64,000 nt of DNA, from positions 248,001-312,000 of the forward strand of contig NZ_VNHU01000003.1 of the NCBI RefSeq assembly GCF_008124785.1, read 5' to 3'. The notes under the pieces were generated by a model. That model saw nothing but the letters and a program-made list of their open reading frames with translations. It searched no databases and had not been told where the DNA came from. Within the stretch, counting starts at the first letter, position 1; the number at the start of each line of letters is the position of its first letter. This stretch comes from Aquimarina intermedia. GTDB lineage: Bacteria; Bacteroidota; Bacteroidia; Flavobacteriales; Flavobacteriaceae. The translations under genes were made by a program, and so were the position numbers. Below are positions 54,471-63,286 of the stretch, piece by piece.

Positions 54471-55340
54471 ATGATGATAAAGAGAAAAATGCTGGCCTGT
54501 ATCCTTACAGGTGGGTTATTACTTACAGGATGTTCAAAAGATGATGGTCCTGCGACAGAAGTGTTAAGTATTCAAACTATTGGATTGGAACGCTTAACAG
54601 GTGGTACTTCCTATCAAGGATGGCTAGTAGTTAATGGTGAAGCAAAACCAACAGAACGTTTTACGGATCCAACCAATACGGTCAACTTATCTGTACTAGC
54701 TTCAGACCTGGAAGATGCAACGGAATTTCTATTGTCTATAGAACCGGTTAATGATACCGACCCTGAGCCTTCTGGCGCAATTATATTAAAAGGTAAATTT
54801 AATGGCACATCGGCACCGCTGGATTTTGAGTCTGTGGTTGCTGACTTATCTGCTACCTCAGGGCAGTTTGTATTACATACGCCAACGGATGAAGCTTCTG
54901 ATAATGATGAATTTGGAGTTTGGTTTCGTAATGGAGGGAGTGCAAGTTTGACTTTGCCGGCATTGGGTAAAGGATGGAAATATGAAGGATGGGTAGATTT
55001 TGATGGTAAAAAGGTATCCACAGGAACATTTACCAAAGTTAATGCTATCGATGATGCAAATTTTTTCAAAGGATCGGGTGGTACCATTCCTCCGTATCCG
55101 GGAGAAGATTTTTTAATCATTCCAAGTCAAATTCCGTTAACTGGAGTTACTTTTCCTGCTGATGTAAGGGGTAAAGAAGTATTTATTACGATTGAACCTT
55201 TCGAGGATCGTGATCCGGCACCATTTTTTATAAAACCATTAAGTGCCAATGCAGGCGTCACTACCGGGCTGAATAATCCTGTAGATATGACTTCGGACAA
55301 TGCAATGCCTTCAGGTAGAGCAACACGTCCGAATTTTTAA
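54471..55340 (+). CDS. Lipoprotein with two RskA-like repeats
   Basis: 289 residues from ATG 54471 (MMIKRKMLACILTGGLLLTGC); the lipobox Cys is residue 21. The mature part is a tandem duplication. Copy 1 has GWLVVNGEAKPTERF, then FLLSIEPVNDTDPEPSG; copy 2 has GWVDFDGKKVSTGTF, then VFITIEPFEDRDPAP. This Gly-Trp ... Thr-x-x-Phe ... IEP pattern resembles the extracytoplasmic domain of anti-sigma-K (RskA) proteins, but there is no membrane helix or sigma-binding domain. Probably an outer-membrane or periplasmic lipoprotein of unknown role. Confidence 0.72.
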   Translation: MMIKRKMLACILTGGLLLTGCSKDDGPATEVLSIQTIGLERLTGGTSYQGWLVVNGEAKPTERFTDPTNTVNLSVLASDLEDATEFLLSIEPVNDTDPEPSGAIILKGKFNGTSAPLDFESVVADLSATSGQFVLHTPTDEASDNDEFGVWFRNGGSASLTLPALGKGWKYEGWVDFDGKKVSTGTFTKVNAIDDANFFKGSGGTIPPYPGEDFLIIPSQIPLTGVTFPADVRGKEVFITIEPFEDRDPAPFFIKPLSANAGVTTGLNNPVDMTSDNAMPSGRATRPNF

Positions 55341-55359
55341 AAATAAAATTCTAATAAGT

Positions 55360-55391
55360 AAAACCTCAATCGTTAGCTCGATTGAGGTTTT
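55360..55391. terminator. Bidirectional terminator between the lipoprotein gene and xerD
   Basis: AAACCTCAATCG pairs perfectly with CGATTGAGGTTT over a 6-base loop, extended by one A-T pair, with A and T runs at the ends. Confidence 0.88.
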
Positions 55392-55404
55392 CTATTTGTG
55401 AGGA

Positions 55405-56301
55405 TTATCTTCTCGGATGATATGTATTCATAATATCGCTTAACATACTGCGATCCATATGCATATAAATTTCTGTAGTGGTGATGCTCTCGTGTCCTAA
55501 CATTAGTTGTATAGCACGTAGATCGGCTCCATTTTCCAAGAGGTGGGTTGCAAAAGAATGTCTAAAGGTGTGCGGACTCACATTTTTTTGTAGACCACTT
55601 AATTTTACCAATTGTTTGATTATGGTAAAGATCATCGCTCTAGTCAGTTGTTTTCCTCTACGGTTAAGAAATAAGGTGTCTTCAAATCCAGCTTGTATCG
55701 GCATGTGATTGCGTACCTGCGTACGATATATTTCAATATACTTTTCTGTAGTATGACTGATAGGAACAAAGCGTTGCTTGTCACCTTTACCGGTTACGCT
55801 GATAAAACCTTCTTTAAAAAATAAATTAGAAAGACGTAGCTCTATGAGTTCACTAACACGTAACCCACAACCGTATAAAGTTTCTATAATAGCTCGATTG
55901 CGCTCTCCCAACTCCGTAGAAAGATCGATAGCTGCAATTAAGGTATCTATTTCATCAACAGAAAGTGTATCGGGTAATTTTCTTCCAATTTTGGGCGCTT
56001 CAAGTAATTCTGTTGGATTGGTAGTTCGGTACTTTTCAAAAACCAAATAGTTAAAAAAGCTCTTGAGTCCCGAAATTACTCTTGATTGCGATCTTGGATT
56101 CAGTTCTTGCGCAATTTCATAAATAAATTGCTGTATGATTTCTTTCGAAATGGAAACAGGTGAAGCGCTAATTTTATTAGCATCCAAAAATTTTATCAGC
56201 TTCTTTAGATCAAGCACATAACTGGACACAGAATTTTGCGAGAGTCCCCGCTCAATTTTGAGATAATGTGTATAATCGGCAATTGCATGATCCCAGTTCA
56301 T
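55405..56301 (-). CDS. xerD: Tyrosine recombinase XerD-type
   Basis: 298 residues. An N-terminal SAM-like core-binding domain (1 to about 90) precedes the catalytic domain with Arg in GCGLRVSELIELRL, the His-x-x-Arg of HTFRHSFATHLLENGADLRA, the His of LMLGHESITTTEIYMH and the nucleophile Tyr. It resolves chromosome dimers at dif. It is a chromosomal housekeeping recombinase by sequence and context; no attachment sites or phage genes lie nearby. Confidence 0.93.
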   Translation of the reverse strand: MNWDHAIADYTHYLKIERGLSQNSVSSYVLDLKKLIKFLDANKISASPVSISKEIIQQFIYEIAQELNPRSQSRVISGLKSFFNYLVFEKYRTTNPTELLEAPKIGRKLPDTLSVDEIDTLIAAIDLSTELGERNRAIIETLYGCGLRVSELIELRLSNLFFKEGFISVTGKGDKQRFVPISHTTEKYIEIYRTQVRNHMPIQAGFEDTLFLNRRGKQLTRAMIFTIIKQLVKLSGLQKNVSPHTFRHSFATHLLENGADLRAIQLMLGHESITTTEIYMHMDRSMLSDIMNTYHPRR

Positions 56302-56427
56302 AAATGGTTCATTTAGTACAAATTTAAGTAGAGAATATTAGGAAAAAGAGATTATGCATAGTATTTTAATATTTTAAGATAGTATTAACTTTTTACGTAT
56401 TTTTATGTAGTTTATCGATTTAAATCA

Positions 56428-56435
56428 TACATTTG
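56428..56435 (+). promoter_or_regulatory. -7 element of the outer-membrane protein gene
   Basis: TACATTTG fits TAnnTTTG and covers a TTG at 56433 that could open the frame, so translation should start at ATG 56466. No -33 TTG at normal spacing. Confidence 0.42.
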
Positions 56436-56465
56436 ACGAAACTTTTAAACTTTAAAATTTTTATT

Positions 56466-57086
56466 ATGTTAAAAAAATCTCTCATGGTTGCATTTGCAAC
56501 AGTAATGTTATCCAATTTAAGTGCTCAAGAAGAAGCTGTAAGATTTGGAGCTAAAGCAGGTCTTAATATTGCATCTATCACTGGTGATTTCACTGATGAG
56601 CTTAGTTCTAAGATAGGATTTACTTTAGGTGGGGTTGTAGAAATTCCTGTAAGTGATAAATTCGCTTTTCAACCAGAAGTTTTATTTTCTACACAAGGAG
56701 CTAAGTATGAGGATAGTGATGTAGGATTTAGTGATGAGTCAACTGTCAAACTTTCGTATATAAATATTCCAATGATGGCAAAATTTTATGTAGCTGAAGG
56801 ATTAAGTTTACAAGCTGGTCCTCAACTTGGAATTTTAGTTTCAGCGAAAGATGAGGGAGAGTATACAGAACAGAATGTTACTGTAGAATATGATACAGAT
56901 ATTAAAGATGATTTATCGACTGTTGATTTTGGTTTAAACTTTGGTTTAGGGTATCAATTAGAAGGAGGTCTTTTCTTTGATGGTCGTTATAACTTAGGTT
57001 TATCAAACATTAACGATTACGAAGGTTCTGATAATGTTAATCAAAAAAATTCTGTAATTCAATTTGCTGTTGGATATAAGTTCTAA
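56466..57086 (+). CDS. Outer-membrane beta-barrel protein
   Basis: 206 residues with a signal peptide (MLKKSLMVAFATVMLSNLSAQ). The mature part alternates hydrophobic and polar residues in eight likely strands, for example FGAKAGLNIASITG, IGFTLGGVVEIPV, FAFQPEVLFSTQGA, LQAGPQLGILV, FGLNFGLGYQL and VIQFAVGYKF, ending in the aromatic residue expected for barrel insertion. It matches the outer_membrane_beta-barrel (PorT-like) group common in Bacteroidota. Specific function unknown. ATG 56466 is chosen because the -7 promoter element covers the earlier possible start. Confidence 0.87.
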   Translation: MLKKSLMVAFATVMLSNLSAQEEAVRFGAKAGLNIASITGDFTDELSSKIGFTLGGVVEIPVSDKFAFQPEVLFSTQGAKYEDSDVGFSDESTVKLSYINIPMMAKFYVAEGLSLQAGPQLGILVSAKDEGEYTEQNVTVEYDTDIKDDLSTVDFGLNFGLGYQLEGGLFFDGRYNLGLSNINDYEGSDNVNQKNSVIQFAVGYKF

Positions 57087-57110
57087 CAACTTTGAAGTAA
57101 TATAGATTTA

Positions 57111-57134
57111 TAAAGCACCCGTACGGGTGCTTTA
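57111..57134. terminator. Terminator after the outer-membrane protein gene
   Basis: A 24-base perfect palindrome with arms AAAGCACCCGT / ACGGGTGCTTT, 24 bases after the stop, followed by TTATTATTTTT. Strong intrinsic terminator. Confidence 0.88.
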
Positions 57135-57164
57135 TTATTTTTAAGTTATACTTAAAAATTTAAA

Positions 57165-57172
57165 TACCTTTG
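57165..57172 (+). promoter_or_regulatory. Candidate -7 element of aroQ
   Basis: TACCTTTG fits TAnnTTTG, 26 bases before the aroQ ATG. No clear -33 box. Confidence 0.4.
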
Positions 57173-57197
57173 TGAGAGCTACAAAACAAATTGAACC

Positions 57198-57614
57198 ATG
57201 AAAATATTGATCCTCAACGGTCCTAATCTTAACATGCTTGGCAAACGAGAACCATCTATATATGGTCATCAAACATTCGAAGCTTTTTTTATCAAATTAC
57301 AGTTTGATTTTAAAGATGTCGAACTAGCCTATCAACAATCTAATATTGAAGGAGAGCTTATTTCTCATATTCAAAAAGCAGATGAAGTATTTGACGGGAT
57401 CGTATTGAATGCCGGAGCCTATACACATACGTCTATCGGTATAGGAGATGCTATAAAATCGGTTTCTGTTCCAGTGGTAGAAGTGCATATTTCTAATACT
57501 TTTAGTAGAGAAAAATTTAGACATACTTCGTTTATCTCTCCCAACGCTAAAGGAGTTATTGTAGGGTTTGGTCTCAAAAGTTATGTGTTAGGAATTCATA
57601 GCTTGATTGAGTAA
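57198..57614 (+). CDS. aroQ: Type II 3-dehydroquinate dehydratase
   Basis: 138 residues. LILNGPNLNMLGKREPSIYG carries the catalytic Tyr and the lid Arg, followed by QSNIEGELISHIQ, LNAGAYTHTSIGIGDAI and VEVHISNTFSREKFRHTS. It dehydrates 3-dehydroquinate in the shikimate pathway. It overlaps the next gene by one base (TAATG). Confidence 0.95.
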   Translation: MKILILNGPNLNMLGKREPSIYGHQTFEAFFIKLQFDFKDVELAYQQSNIEGELISHIQKADEVFDGIVLNAGAYTHTSIGIGDAIKSVSVPVVEVHISNTFSREKFRHTSFISPNAKGVIVGFGLKSYVLGIHSLIE

Positions 57615-58342
57615 TGAAAAAAACATATTTCAATTGGAGTAGTGGGAAGGATTCAAGCTTAGCATTGTATTATATTCTACAACAACCGGATGTTGAAATA
57701 ACTCGATTAATAACCACAGTTAACAAAGACTATGAACGTGTATCCATGCATGGATTAAGAGAGACCTTACTTGATCAACAGGCACAAAGTTTAGGGATAC
57801 CTCTAGAAAAGATATACCTGCCAGCCACAGTATCTATGGAAGCGTATACTCAAATTTTTCAGTATAAAGTGGAGAATTTAAAAGAAGCAGGATTCACGCA
57901 TTGTGTTTTTGGTGATATTTTTTTGGAAGATCTCAGAAAATACCGCGAAAAACAACTTTCTAAGCTTAATATCCAAGCTTTATTTCCCTTATGGAAAAAA
58001 AATACAACAGAACTCCTTGAGAATTTTGTGAATCTTGGGTTTAAAGCCATAACGGTTTGTGTAAATGCAAAACTTTTGGATGCCTCGTTTTGTGGGAGAA
58101 TTATTGATCATAAATTTATCGATGATTTACCAATAGAAGTAGATCCGTGTGGTGAAAACGGTGAATTTCACACCTTCGTTTTTGACGGCCCTATTTTTAA
58201 TACTCCTATAGAGTTTACTATAGGTGACTTAATCAAAAGAGACTATAAACCGACGACAAAAAAAGAGGATAATTGTTATAAAGATGAAGATGAGGTATCT
58301 TGGGATACTTCTTTTTGGTTTTGCGATTTACTACCTAAATAA
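57614..58342 (+). CDS. Dph6-like PP-loop ATP pyrophosphatase
   Basis: 242 residues. The N-terminal PP-loop is FNWSSGKDSSLALYYIL, with SMHGLRETLLDQQAQSLGIPL and FGDIFLEDLRKYRE following, and GENGEFHTFVFDGPIF near the C-terminus, all typical of the DUF71 / diphthine-ammonia ligase family. In bacteria diphthamide is absent, so the substrate is different, perhaps a cobalamin- or nucleotide-related amidation. One-base overlap with aroQ indicates co-translation. Confidence 0.88.
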   Translation: MKKTYFNWSSGKDSSLALYYILQQPDVEITRLITTVNKDYERVSMHGLRETLLDQQAQSLGIPLEKIYLPATVSMEAYTQIFQYKVENLKEAGFTHCVFGDIFLEDLRKYREKQLSKLNIQALFPLWKKNTTELLENFVNLGFKAITVCVNAKLLDASFCGRIIDHKFIDDLPIEVDPCGENGEFHTFVFDGPIFNTPIEFTIGDLIKRDYKPTTKKEDNCYKDEDEVSWDTSFWFCDLLPK

Positions 58343-58425
58343 TACATTTTATAATTTATTGAAAAGCCCAAACTATAAATCTATGGAATTGTGTACCTTT
58401 AAGGTATGTTGTAAAATTAAAATCT

Positions 58426-58854
58426 ATGATTCTTCCGCTCACATTATCTGAAAATGATCCAGACGAAGCTCAGCATGTTTTTATCGATTTTATAAAAAAT
58501 GAACCGGTAACAGTTTTATTAGTCTTAGGAAGTAGTGATATAGCTATTAGAGCTGTTGAAAAATGTACGGTTTTAATTAATTCATCAGATATTTTTTATA
58601 AAGGAGTTCGGGTGGTGCATGCACCTAATATATCTTTAATAAAAGATATTCTTTTTAGTTTAAAAATAAATCCAAGACTTAAACCATTGCAATTAGAGGG
58701 CTTGGATGCTTTGGTCATGATCTCAATCACGAATGTTTTTGATAATGTTGCTGATTATGTTGCAGTGTCCAAATTGGATAATCGTTCGGTGTATTATATT
58801 GACCGACTCATATTTAGAGCAATGGCATACGATAAAGATTTAACAGCCTTATGA
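58426..58854 (+). CDS. Unknown 142-residue protein
   Basis: No signal peptide or membrane segment; predicted alternating helices and strands (VTVLLVLGSSDIAIRAVEKCTVLI, GVRVVHAPNISLIKDILFSLK, LDALVMISITNVFDNVADYVAVSKL). I do not recognise a family. Its stop overlaps the ATG of the next gene (ATGA), so the two are translated together and probably act together. It lies 83 bases after the Dph6-like gene. Confidence 0.65.
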   Translation: MILPLTLSENDPDEAQHVFIDFIKNEPVTVLLVLGSSDIAIRAVEKCTVLINSSDIFYKGVRVVHAPNISLIKDILFSLKINPRLKPLQLEGLDALVMISITNVFDNVADYVAVSKLDNRSVYYIDRLIFRAMAYDKDLTAL

Positions 58855-60656
58855 CGCGTCGCTTCTTTTTTACATATAGCTCTTGTTTTTTGATCTTTGT
58901 TTCGACTACGCTTTATTCGCAACAAGTGGAGTCCGTTTTGCGAGTTGTTGAGGTAGATCGTGACGGTAAGTATCGGACAGCTCAAAATGAAATTCGGGAA
59001 TCATATGTCAACAACAAAGTATCCGATATTAACAGTACACTTCATATTCAAATTACTGTAGAGGATTTACTGGACAAAGTAAAAGGATTAGATTTACAAG
59101 GATTAGGATTACCTTCTGATATAATAAGTAAAATAAACAAGCTCTCTGTAGCTTTGGAAGAGCGGAATAAAGTACTTTCTCAATTTAAAATTCTCCTAGA
59201 GGAATACGATTATAGAAAATTCAAAGCGAACAGCTTACTGAATAAAGAATGGGTGAGTACCATGCAGCAGTTAGTTGCTCCGGTGGAGGCTTTAACACAA
59301 ATTGACCCTTATATTGAAGAAGGCCCCGGTGGCTTTAGGCCGGAGGACATTTATGCACGGACTTCTATTGTTTTAAACCGAATGCGTGCTGAAGTACAAA
59401 TTACAGCTCAAGAAGAGGGAGTGTATTTGCAGTTAGGAGCTTGGTTATATAGTAAAAGAGAACCGTTACCATTACACCTGCCGGGATTTGATATCATCGA
59501 ACCGCAAGAAAGCTATGAAGTGGAGCGATGGCAGATTCTACCAACCAAAGAACAAGTTGCTGCATTAAAACAGCTTAATGAAATTGCAGCTAAAAATCGC
59601 AACCAAGATTTATCTCTCATTAAAAAATACATTGAAACTGAAATTGATCGAATCAAGGAATTATTATTTTTAGATAGTAAAAGTTTATTTGAAAATTTAG
59701 AAGCTGCACTCGAAAATATAGACCATCCCAACTATAAGGCAATCCAATCCCAAATCAAAGAATTAGTCATTGATTTTAAGTTTTTTATTAAAACAATCGA
59801 GCAAAAATTGAAATTTTATCAAAATCTTTCATTGGATTCTAAAGAAGCGATAATTTCTGTTGTCAATCAAATCGAAGAAGATCTTATATATATTACAGAA
59901 CAAGAGGGAAAGCAACTTGTTTTAAAATTTGTAAATACTTACGAGAATTTAAAAAAGCTTGGCCAGGATACTGAAGAGATCGCTAAACTTGGGGAGGAAT
60001 TGACCAAAATCATAACAACGTATACCTCTTGGTTAGAAATTGTATCTCAGGATTCACTATTTAAAAATATCAAATCGTTGCTTCGTGGGGTTGAGGTTGA
60101 TTTTGAGGCCTTACAGTTTTCAGATGAAGTTTTAAATCTGATGCTTTCAGAAGTACCAAAAGATACTGAATTAGATCTGTATACCGCCGGTATCCGGCAG
60201 CAAGGGGATCGAATTTTATTTAAATTATTATTGAGAGCTCCTACAAAAGAAATATATCAAGAGACTCGAGAAATTTATTTGTATAAGGTGTTGCCTCATA
60301 TTGAAGGAACGGTAGGGGTTGTATTTGCTGACCCTCTCTCACGTACAGCTATTGAAACACAGTTTCAAATGGCGCCCTATTACAATATGCTGCTCAAGGG
60401 AGTTTTTGACCAGAAGTTAAGAAGACAATCTGTGGCTTATAATCGGATATTTGACTGGGGAATAGGTTTGCATATTTCTGCACCGGATTTTGACGGTGAT
60501 GATGTACCAGAGTTAGGTACAGGAATTGTGGTTTCGGCACTTCATGATTACCTGCAAACTGGTTTAGCCATCAATGTATTTACGGGGGATCCTTATTGGT
60601 TTTTTGGATTGAGATTACCGGTGCCTTCTTTTAGTATTTCAGGCTTATCAAATTAG
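58851..60656 (+). CDS. Unknown 601-residue exported protein with helical core
   Basis: N-terminal signal-like segment (FFFTYSSCFLIFVSTTLYSQ) followed by a long, mostly helical region (about 60-430) with coiled-coil-like runs such as KINKLSVALEERNKVLSQFK and KKLGQDTEEIAKLGEELTKI. The C-terminal ~120 residues are richer in strands and glycine (DWGIGLHISAPDFDGDDVPELGTG, TGLAINVFTGDPYWFFGLRLP). No known family recognised. ATGA overlap with the 142-residue gene points to a two-gene functional unit. It ends at a strong terminator. Confidence 0.72.
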   Translation: MTRRFFFTYSSCFLIFVSTTLYSQQVESVLRVVEVDRDGKYRTAQNEIRESYVNNKVSDINSTLHIQITVEDLLDKVKGLDLQGLGLPSDIISKINKLSVALEERNKVLSQFKILLEEYDYRKFKANSLLNKEWVSTMQQLVAPVEALTQIDPYIEEGPGGFRPEDIYARTSIVLNRMRAEVQITAQEEGVYLQLGAWLYSKREPLPLHLPGFDIIEPQESYEVERWQILPTKEQVAALKQLNEIAAKNRNQDLSLIKKYIETEIDRIKELLFLDSKSLFENLEAALENIDHPNYKAIQSQIKELVIDFKFFIKTIEQKLKFYQNLSLDSKEAIISVVNQIEEDLIYITEQEGKQLVLKFVNTYENLKKLGQDTEEIAKLGEELTKIITTYTSWLEIVSQDSLFKNIKSLLRGVEVDFEALQFSDEVLNLMLSEVPKDTELDLYTAGIRQQGDRILFKLLLRAPTKEIYQETREIYLYKVLPHIEGTVGVVFADPLSRTAIETQFQMAPYYNMLLKGVFDQKLRRQSVAYNRIFDWGIGLHISAPDFDGDDVPELGTGIVVSALHDYLQTGLAINVFTGDPYWFFGLRLPVPSFSISGLSN

Positions 60657-60660
60657 TATA

Positions 60661-60694
60661 AAAAAGTCCGGTAAGATTTTTTACCGGACTTTTT
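60661..60694. terminator. Bidirectional terminator before lpdA
   Basis: AAAAAGTCCGGTAA pairs perfectly with TTACCGGACTTTTT over a 6-base loop, usable by both converging genes. Confidence 0.92.
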
Positions 60695-60724
60695 CAATAT
60701 TTTAATAATCTACAATTAGTAGTA

Positions 60725-62116
60725 TTATAGGTGAATTACTTCACCATATGCATCGGCAGTAGCTTCCATAACAGCTTCACTCATTGTAGGGTGAGGATGC
60801 ACTGCTTTTAAAACTTCATGACCTGTTGTTTCCAATTTTCTACCTAACACTGCTTCGGCAATCATATCGGTAACACCTGCGCCAATCATATGACAACCTA
60901 ACCATTCACCATATTTCGCGTCATAGATTACCTTTACGAAACCATCTTTTGTACCGGCCGCACTTGCTTTCCCAGATGCCGAAAAAGGAAATTTACCTAC
61001 CTTGATTTCGTGACCAGCTTCTTTAGCTTGCTTTTCAGTTAATCCTACACTTGCTATTTCAGGAGTAGCATATGTACATCCTGGAATATTACCGTAATCT
61101 AATGCTTCCACATGCATTCCTGCAATTTTTTCCACACAAATAATACCTTCGGCGGAAGCAACGTGAGCTAAGGCTGGTCCCGGTACAACATCTCCAATAG
61201 CATAGATACCTGGGATATTGGTCTGATACCAATCATTAACAACAATCTTATCTCTATCGGTAGCGATGCCCAAATCTTCAAGGCCTATACCTTCTATATT
61301 CGTTTTGATACCAACAGCTGATAAAACAACATCTGCTTCAAGAATTTCCTCGCCTTTTTTCGTCTTAACCGTTGCCTTTACACCATCACCGGAAGTATCG
61401 ACACTTTCAACTGAAGAATTTGTCATTACCTTAATTCCGGCTTTCTTAAAACTACGTTCAAACTGTTTTGAAACTTCTTCGTCCTCTAACGGAACTAGAT
61501 TAGGTAAGAATTCAACGATCGTTACCTCAGTACCCATGGAGTTATAAAAATGAGCGAACTCAACACCAATTGCACCAGAACCTACTACGATCATTTTTTT
61601 AGGCTGTTTTTTTAGGCTCATCGCTTTGCGATATCCAATAATTTTTTCGCCATCCTGAGGTAAATTCGGTAGTTCACGAGATCTTGCACCAGTTGCTATA
61701 ATGATGTGCTTAGCTTCATAATCGGTTGCCTTACCTTCACTATCTGTTACCGTAACTTGTGAGTTAGATTTTAGTTTACCAAAACCATCAATAACATCGA
61801 TTTTATTTTTTTTCATCAAGAACTGAACACCTTTGCTCATTCCGTCAGCAACACCGCGACTTCTGTTTACCACAGCATCAAAATCTTTATCAAACTTTTC
61901 AACAGTTAATCCGTAATCTGATGCATGTTTTAAATAATCAAATACTTGTGCACTTTTCAGCAATGCTTTTGTTGGTATACATCCCCAATTCAAACAAACA
62001 CCACCCAGGTTTTCTTTTTCGATTACAGCTGTTTTAAATCCTAATTGCGAAGCTCGAATAGCAGTCACATATCCTCCCGGACCGCTTCCTAGCACGATAA
62101 TATCATATGCGCTCAT
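60725..62116 (-). CDS. lpdA: Dihydrolipoyl dehydrogenase
   Basis: 463 residues from ATG 62116 (MSAYDIIVLGSGPGGYVTAI); a TTG at 62125 is the only alternative. The redox disulfide is in GGVCLNWGCIPTKALLKS, the NAD motif is VVGSGAIGVEFAHF, YAIGDVVPGPALAH binds FAD, and the catalytic His-Glu pair is in HPHPTMSEAVMEA. It reoxidises lipoamide for the 2-oxoacid dehydrogenase complexes and glycine cleavage. Stand-alone, no E1 or E2 genes adjacent. Confidence 0.96.
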   Translation of the reverse strand: MSAYDIIVLGSGPGGYVTAIRASQLGFKTAVIEKENLGGVCLNWGCIPTKALLKSAQVFDYLKHASDYGLTVEKFDKDFDAVVNRSRGVADGMSKGVQFLMKKNKIDVIDGFGKLKSNSQVTVTDSEGKATDYEAKHIIIATGARSRELPNLPQDGEKIIGYRKAMSLKKQPKKMIVVGSGAIGVEFAHFYNSMGTEVTIVEFLPNLVPLEDEEVSKQFERSFKKAGIKVMTNSSVESVDTSGDGVKATVKTKKGEEILEADVVLSAVGIKTNIEGIGLEDLGIATDRDKIVVNDWYQTNIPGIYAIGDVVPGPALAHVASAEGIICVEKIAGMHVEALDYGNIPGCTYATPEIASVGLTEKQAKEAGHEIKVGKFPFSASGKASAAGTKDGFVKVIYDAKYGEWLGCHMIGAGVTDMIAEAVLGRKLETTGHEVLKAVHPHPTMSEAVMEATADAYGEVIHL

Positions 62117-62174
62117 AAATGTCAATTTTTTGAAGTGACGAATTTACGCATTATTGTTTGAACGTAAAAGCATA

Positions 62175-62741
62175 TTATTCAAGCATTGCACGAATCTTGC
62201 TTTGCAGGAATGGAATAGTATCTTCTTCAAACCACGGATTTTTTTGCATCCAAAATCGATTTATAGGTGATGGGTGGGGGAGCGGAAGATAATTCGGTAA
62301 ATAGCTACCGATATTTTTTACGCGTTCAGTTAGGGTCCTCGTGTCTCGCAGATAGTAATCCTGAGCGTATTTACCTATAAGAATCTTTAAAGGCGTTGTT
62401 CTCAATTTTGATAGTACTTGTTGATGCCATAAAGGAGCGCATTCGGGGCGTGGCGGTAAGTCCCCGACCGTTGCTTTGCCCGGATAACAAAACGCCATCG
62501 GAAAGATGGCGAAATTGTCTGTATTATAAAACTCTTCTTCAGAAACGTTCAACCACTGTTTTAATCGTTTCCCGCCAGCATCATCCCAAGCTAAACTCTT
62601 GAAATGTGCTATACGACCTGGCGCTTGACTGATAAGCAAAATTTTAGATGTGCTACTTACTTCGAGTATTGGATTGGCACCGTGAGGTAAATATTTTTCA
62701 CACACCGTACAATCTTTTATGGTCGAAAGTAACGCTTCCAT
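62175..62741 (-). CDS. Uracil-DNA glycosylase family protein with Fe-S cysteine pattern
   Basis: 188 residues of the UDG superfamily: LLISQAPGRIAHFKSLAWDD near residue 35 corresponds to the uracil-binding loop and PLPHPSPINRFW near 155 to the DNA-intercalation loop. Cysteines 11, 14, 85 and 101 give CX2C-X70-CX15-C, the spacing of the 4Fe-4S ligands of family 4 enzymes. The loop reads APGRIAH, unlike the usual GEAPGxxED, so the substrate may differ. It directly abuts the preceding lipoprotein gene. Confidence 0.82.
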   Translation of the reverse strand: MEALLSTIKDCTVCEKYLPHGANPILEVSSTSKILLISQAPGRIAHFKSLAWDDAGGKRLKQWLNVSEEEFYNTDNFAIFPMAFCYPGKATVGDLPPRPECAPLWHQQVLSKLRTTPLKILIGKYAQDYYLRDTRTLTERVKNIGSYLPNYLPLPHPSPINRFWMQKNPWFEEDTIPFLQSKIRAMLE

Positions 62742-63260
62742 TTAATCCAAGGTAGTAGGTGTATTTTGAAGATTGAATTGTGTCAATACGCTATTAATAT
62801 CACTGGTATCATTGTGTTTTGCAAATTCTCCGGGAACAATTACAATTCTAAAAATTTGATCATCGGTAACTATAGGATCCAAAGAACCAAAATTAATATC
62901 ACTATCTAAAAAAATAGCAACATCATCGATTGTAAAATTAAAGTTGTATTCAACAAAACCTCCGGTATCAAAATAAAAAGTTCGTGGTAGGGGAGTCCAT
63001 ACTTCTAATCCGTTGTTTACTTCTTCTCTCAAGTACACTAAAGCCACATCAGATTCAAAAACATCAATGTTACTAGGGTAGTCAAAGATTAAAGTATAGT
63101 TATTTGCGCTGTTAAAAGTCCCAATCCCTTCAAAGACTTGTGCCAGAATGGATATACCTGGTTCTCCTTGCAAACCATCTAAACCGGGAGGTCCTTGATC
63201 ACCTTCACATGATGTAAAAAGAATCGTTGTAAGACTCAATAAAAGAATGACTTTTTTCAT
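62742..63260 (-). CDS. Lipoprotein with short collagen-like tract
   Basis: 172 residues. Signal peptide with lipobox (TILFTSC, Cys18), then five Gly-X-Y triplets (GDQGPPGLDGLQGEPG), then about 135 residues of predicted beta strands (NYTLIFDYPSNIDVFESDVALVYLRE, TFYFDTGGFVEYNFNFTI). This arrangement recurs in Bacteroidota lipoproteins but its role is unknown. The stop is directly followed by the start of the glycosylase gene, so they are co-transcribed. Confidence 0.78.
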   Translation of the reverse strand: MKKVILLLSLTTILFTSCEGDQGPPGLDGLQGEPGISILAQVFEGIGTFNSANNYTLIFDYPSNIDVFESDVALVYLREEVNNGLEVWTPLPRTFYFDTGGFVEYNFNFTIDDVAIFLDSDINFGSLDPIVTDDQIFRIVIVPGEFAKHNDTSDINSVLTQFNLQNTPTTLD

Positions 63261-63286
63261 AAATATAATTTAGGTTAATTTGAAAC

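Noticed and set aside
55405..56301. Tyrosine recombinase as a sign of a mobile element
   Set aside because: The sequence is XerD-like and its neighbours are housekeeping genes; no attachment repeats or phage genes are visible.
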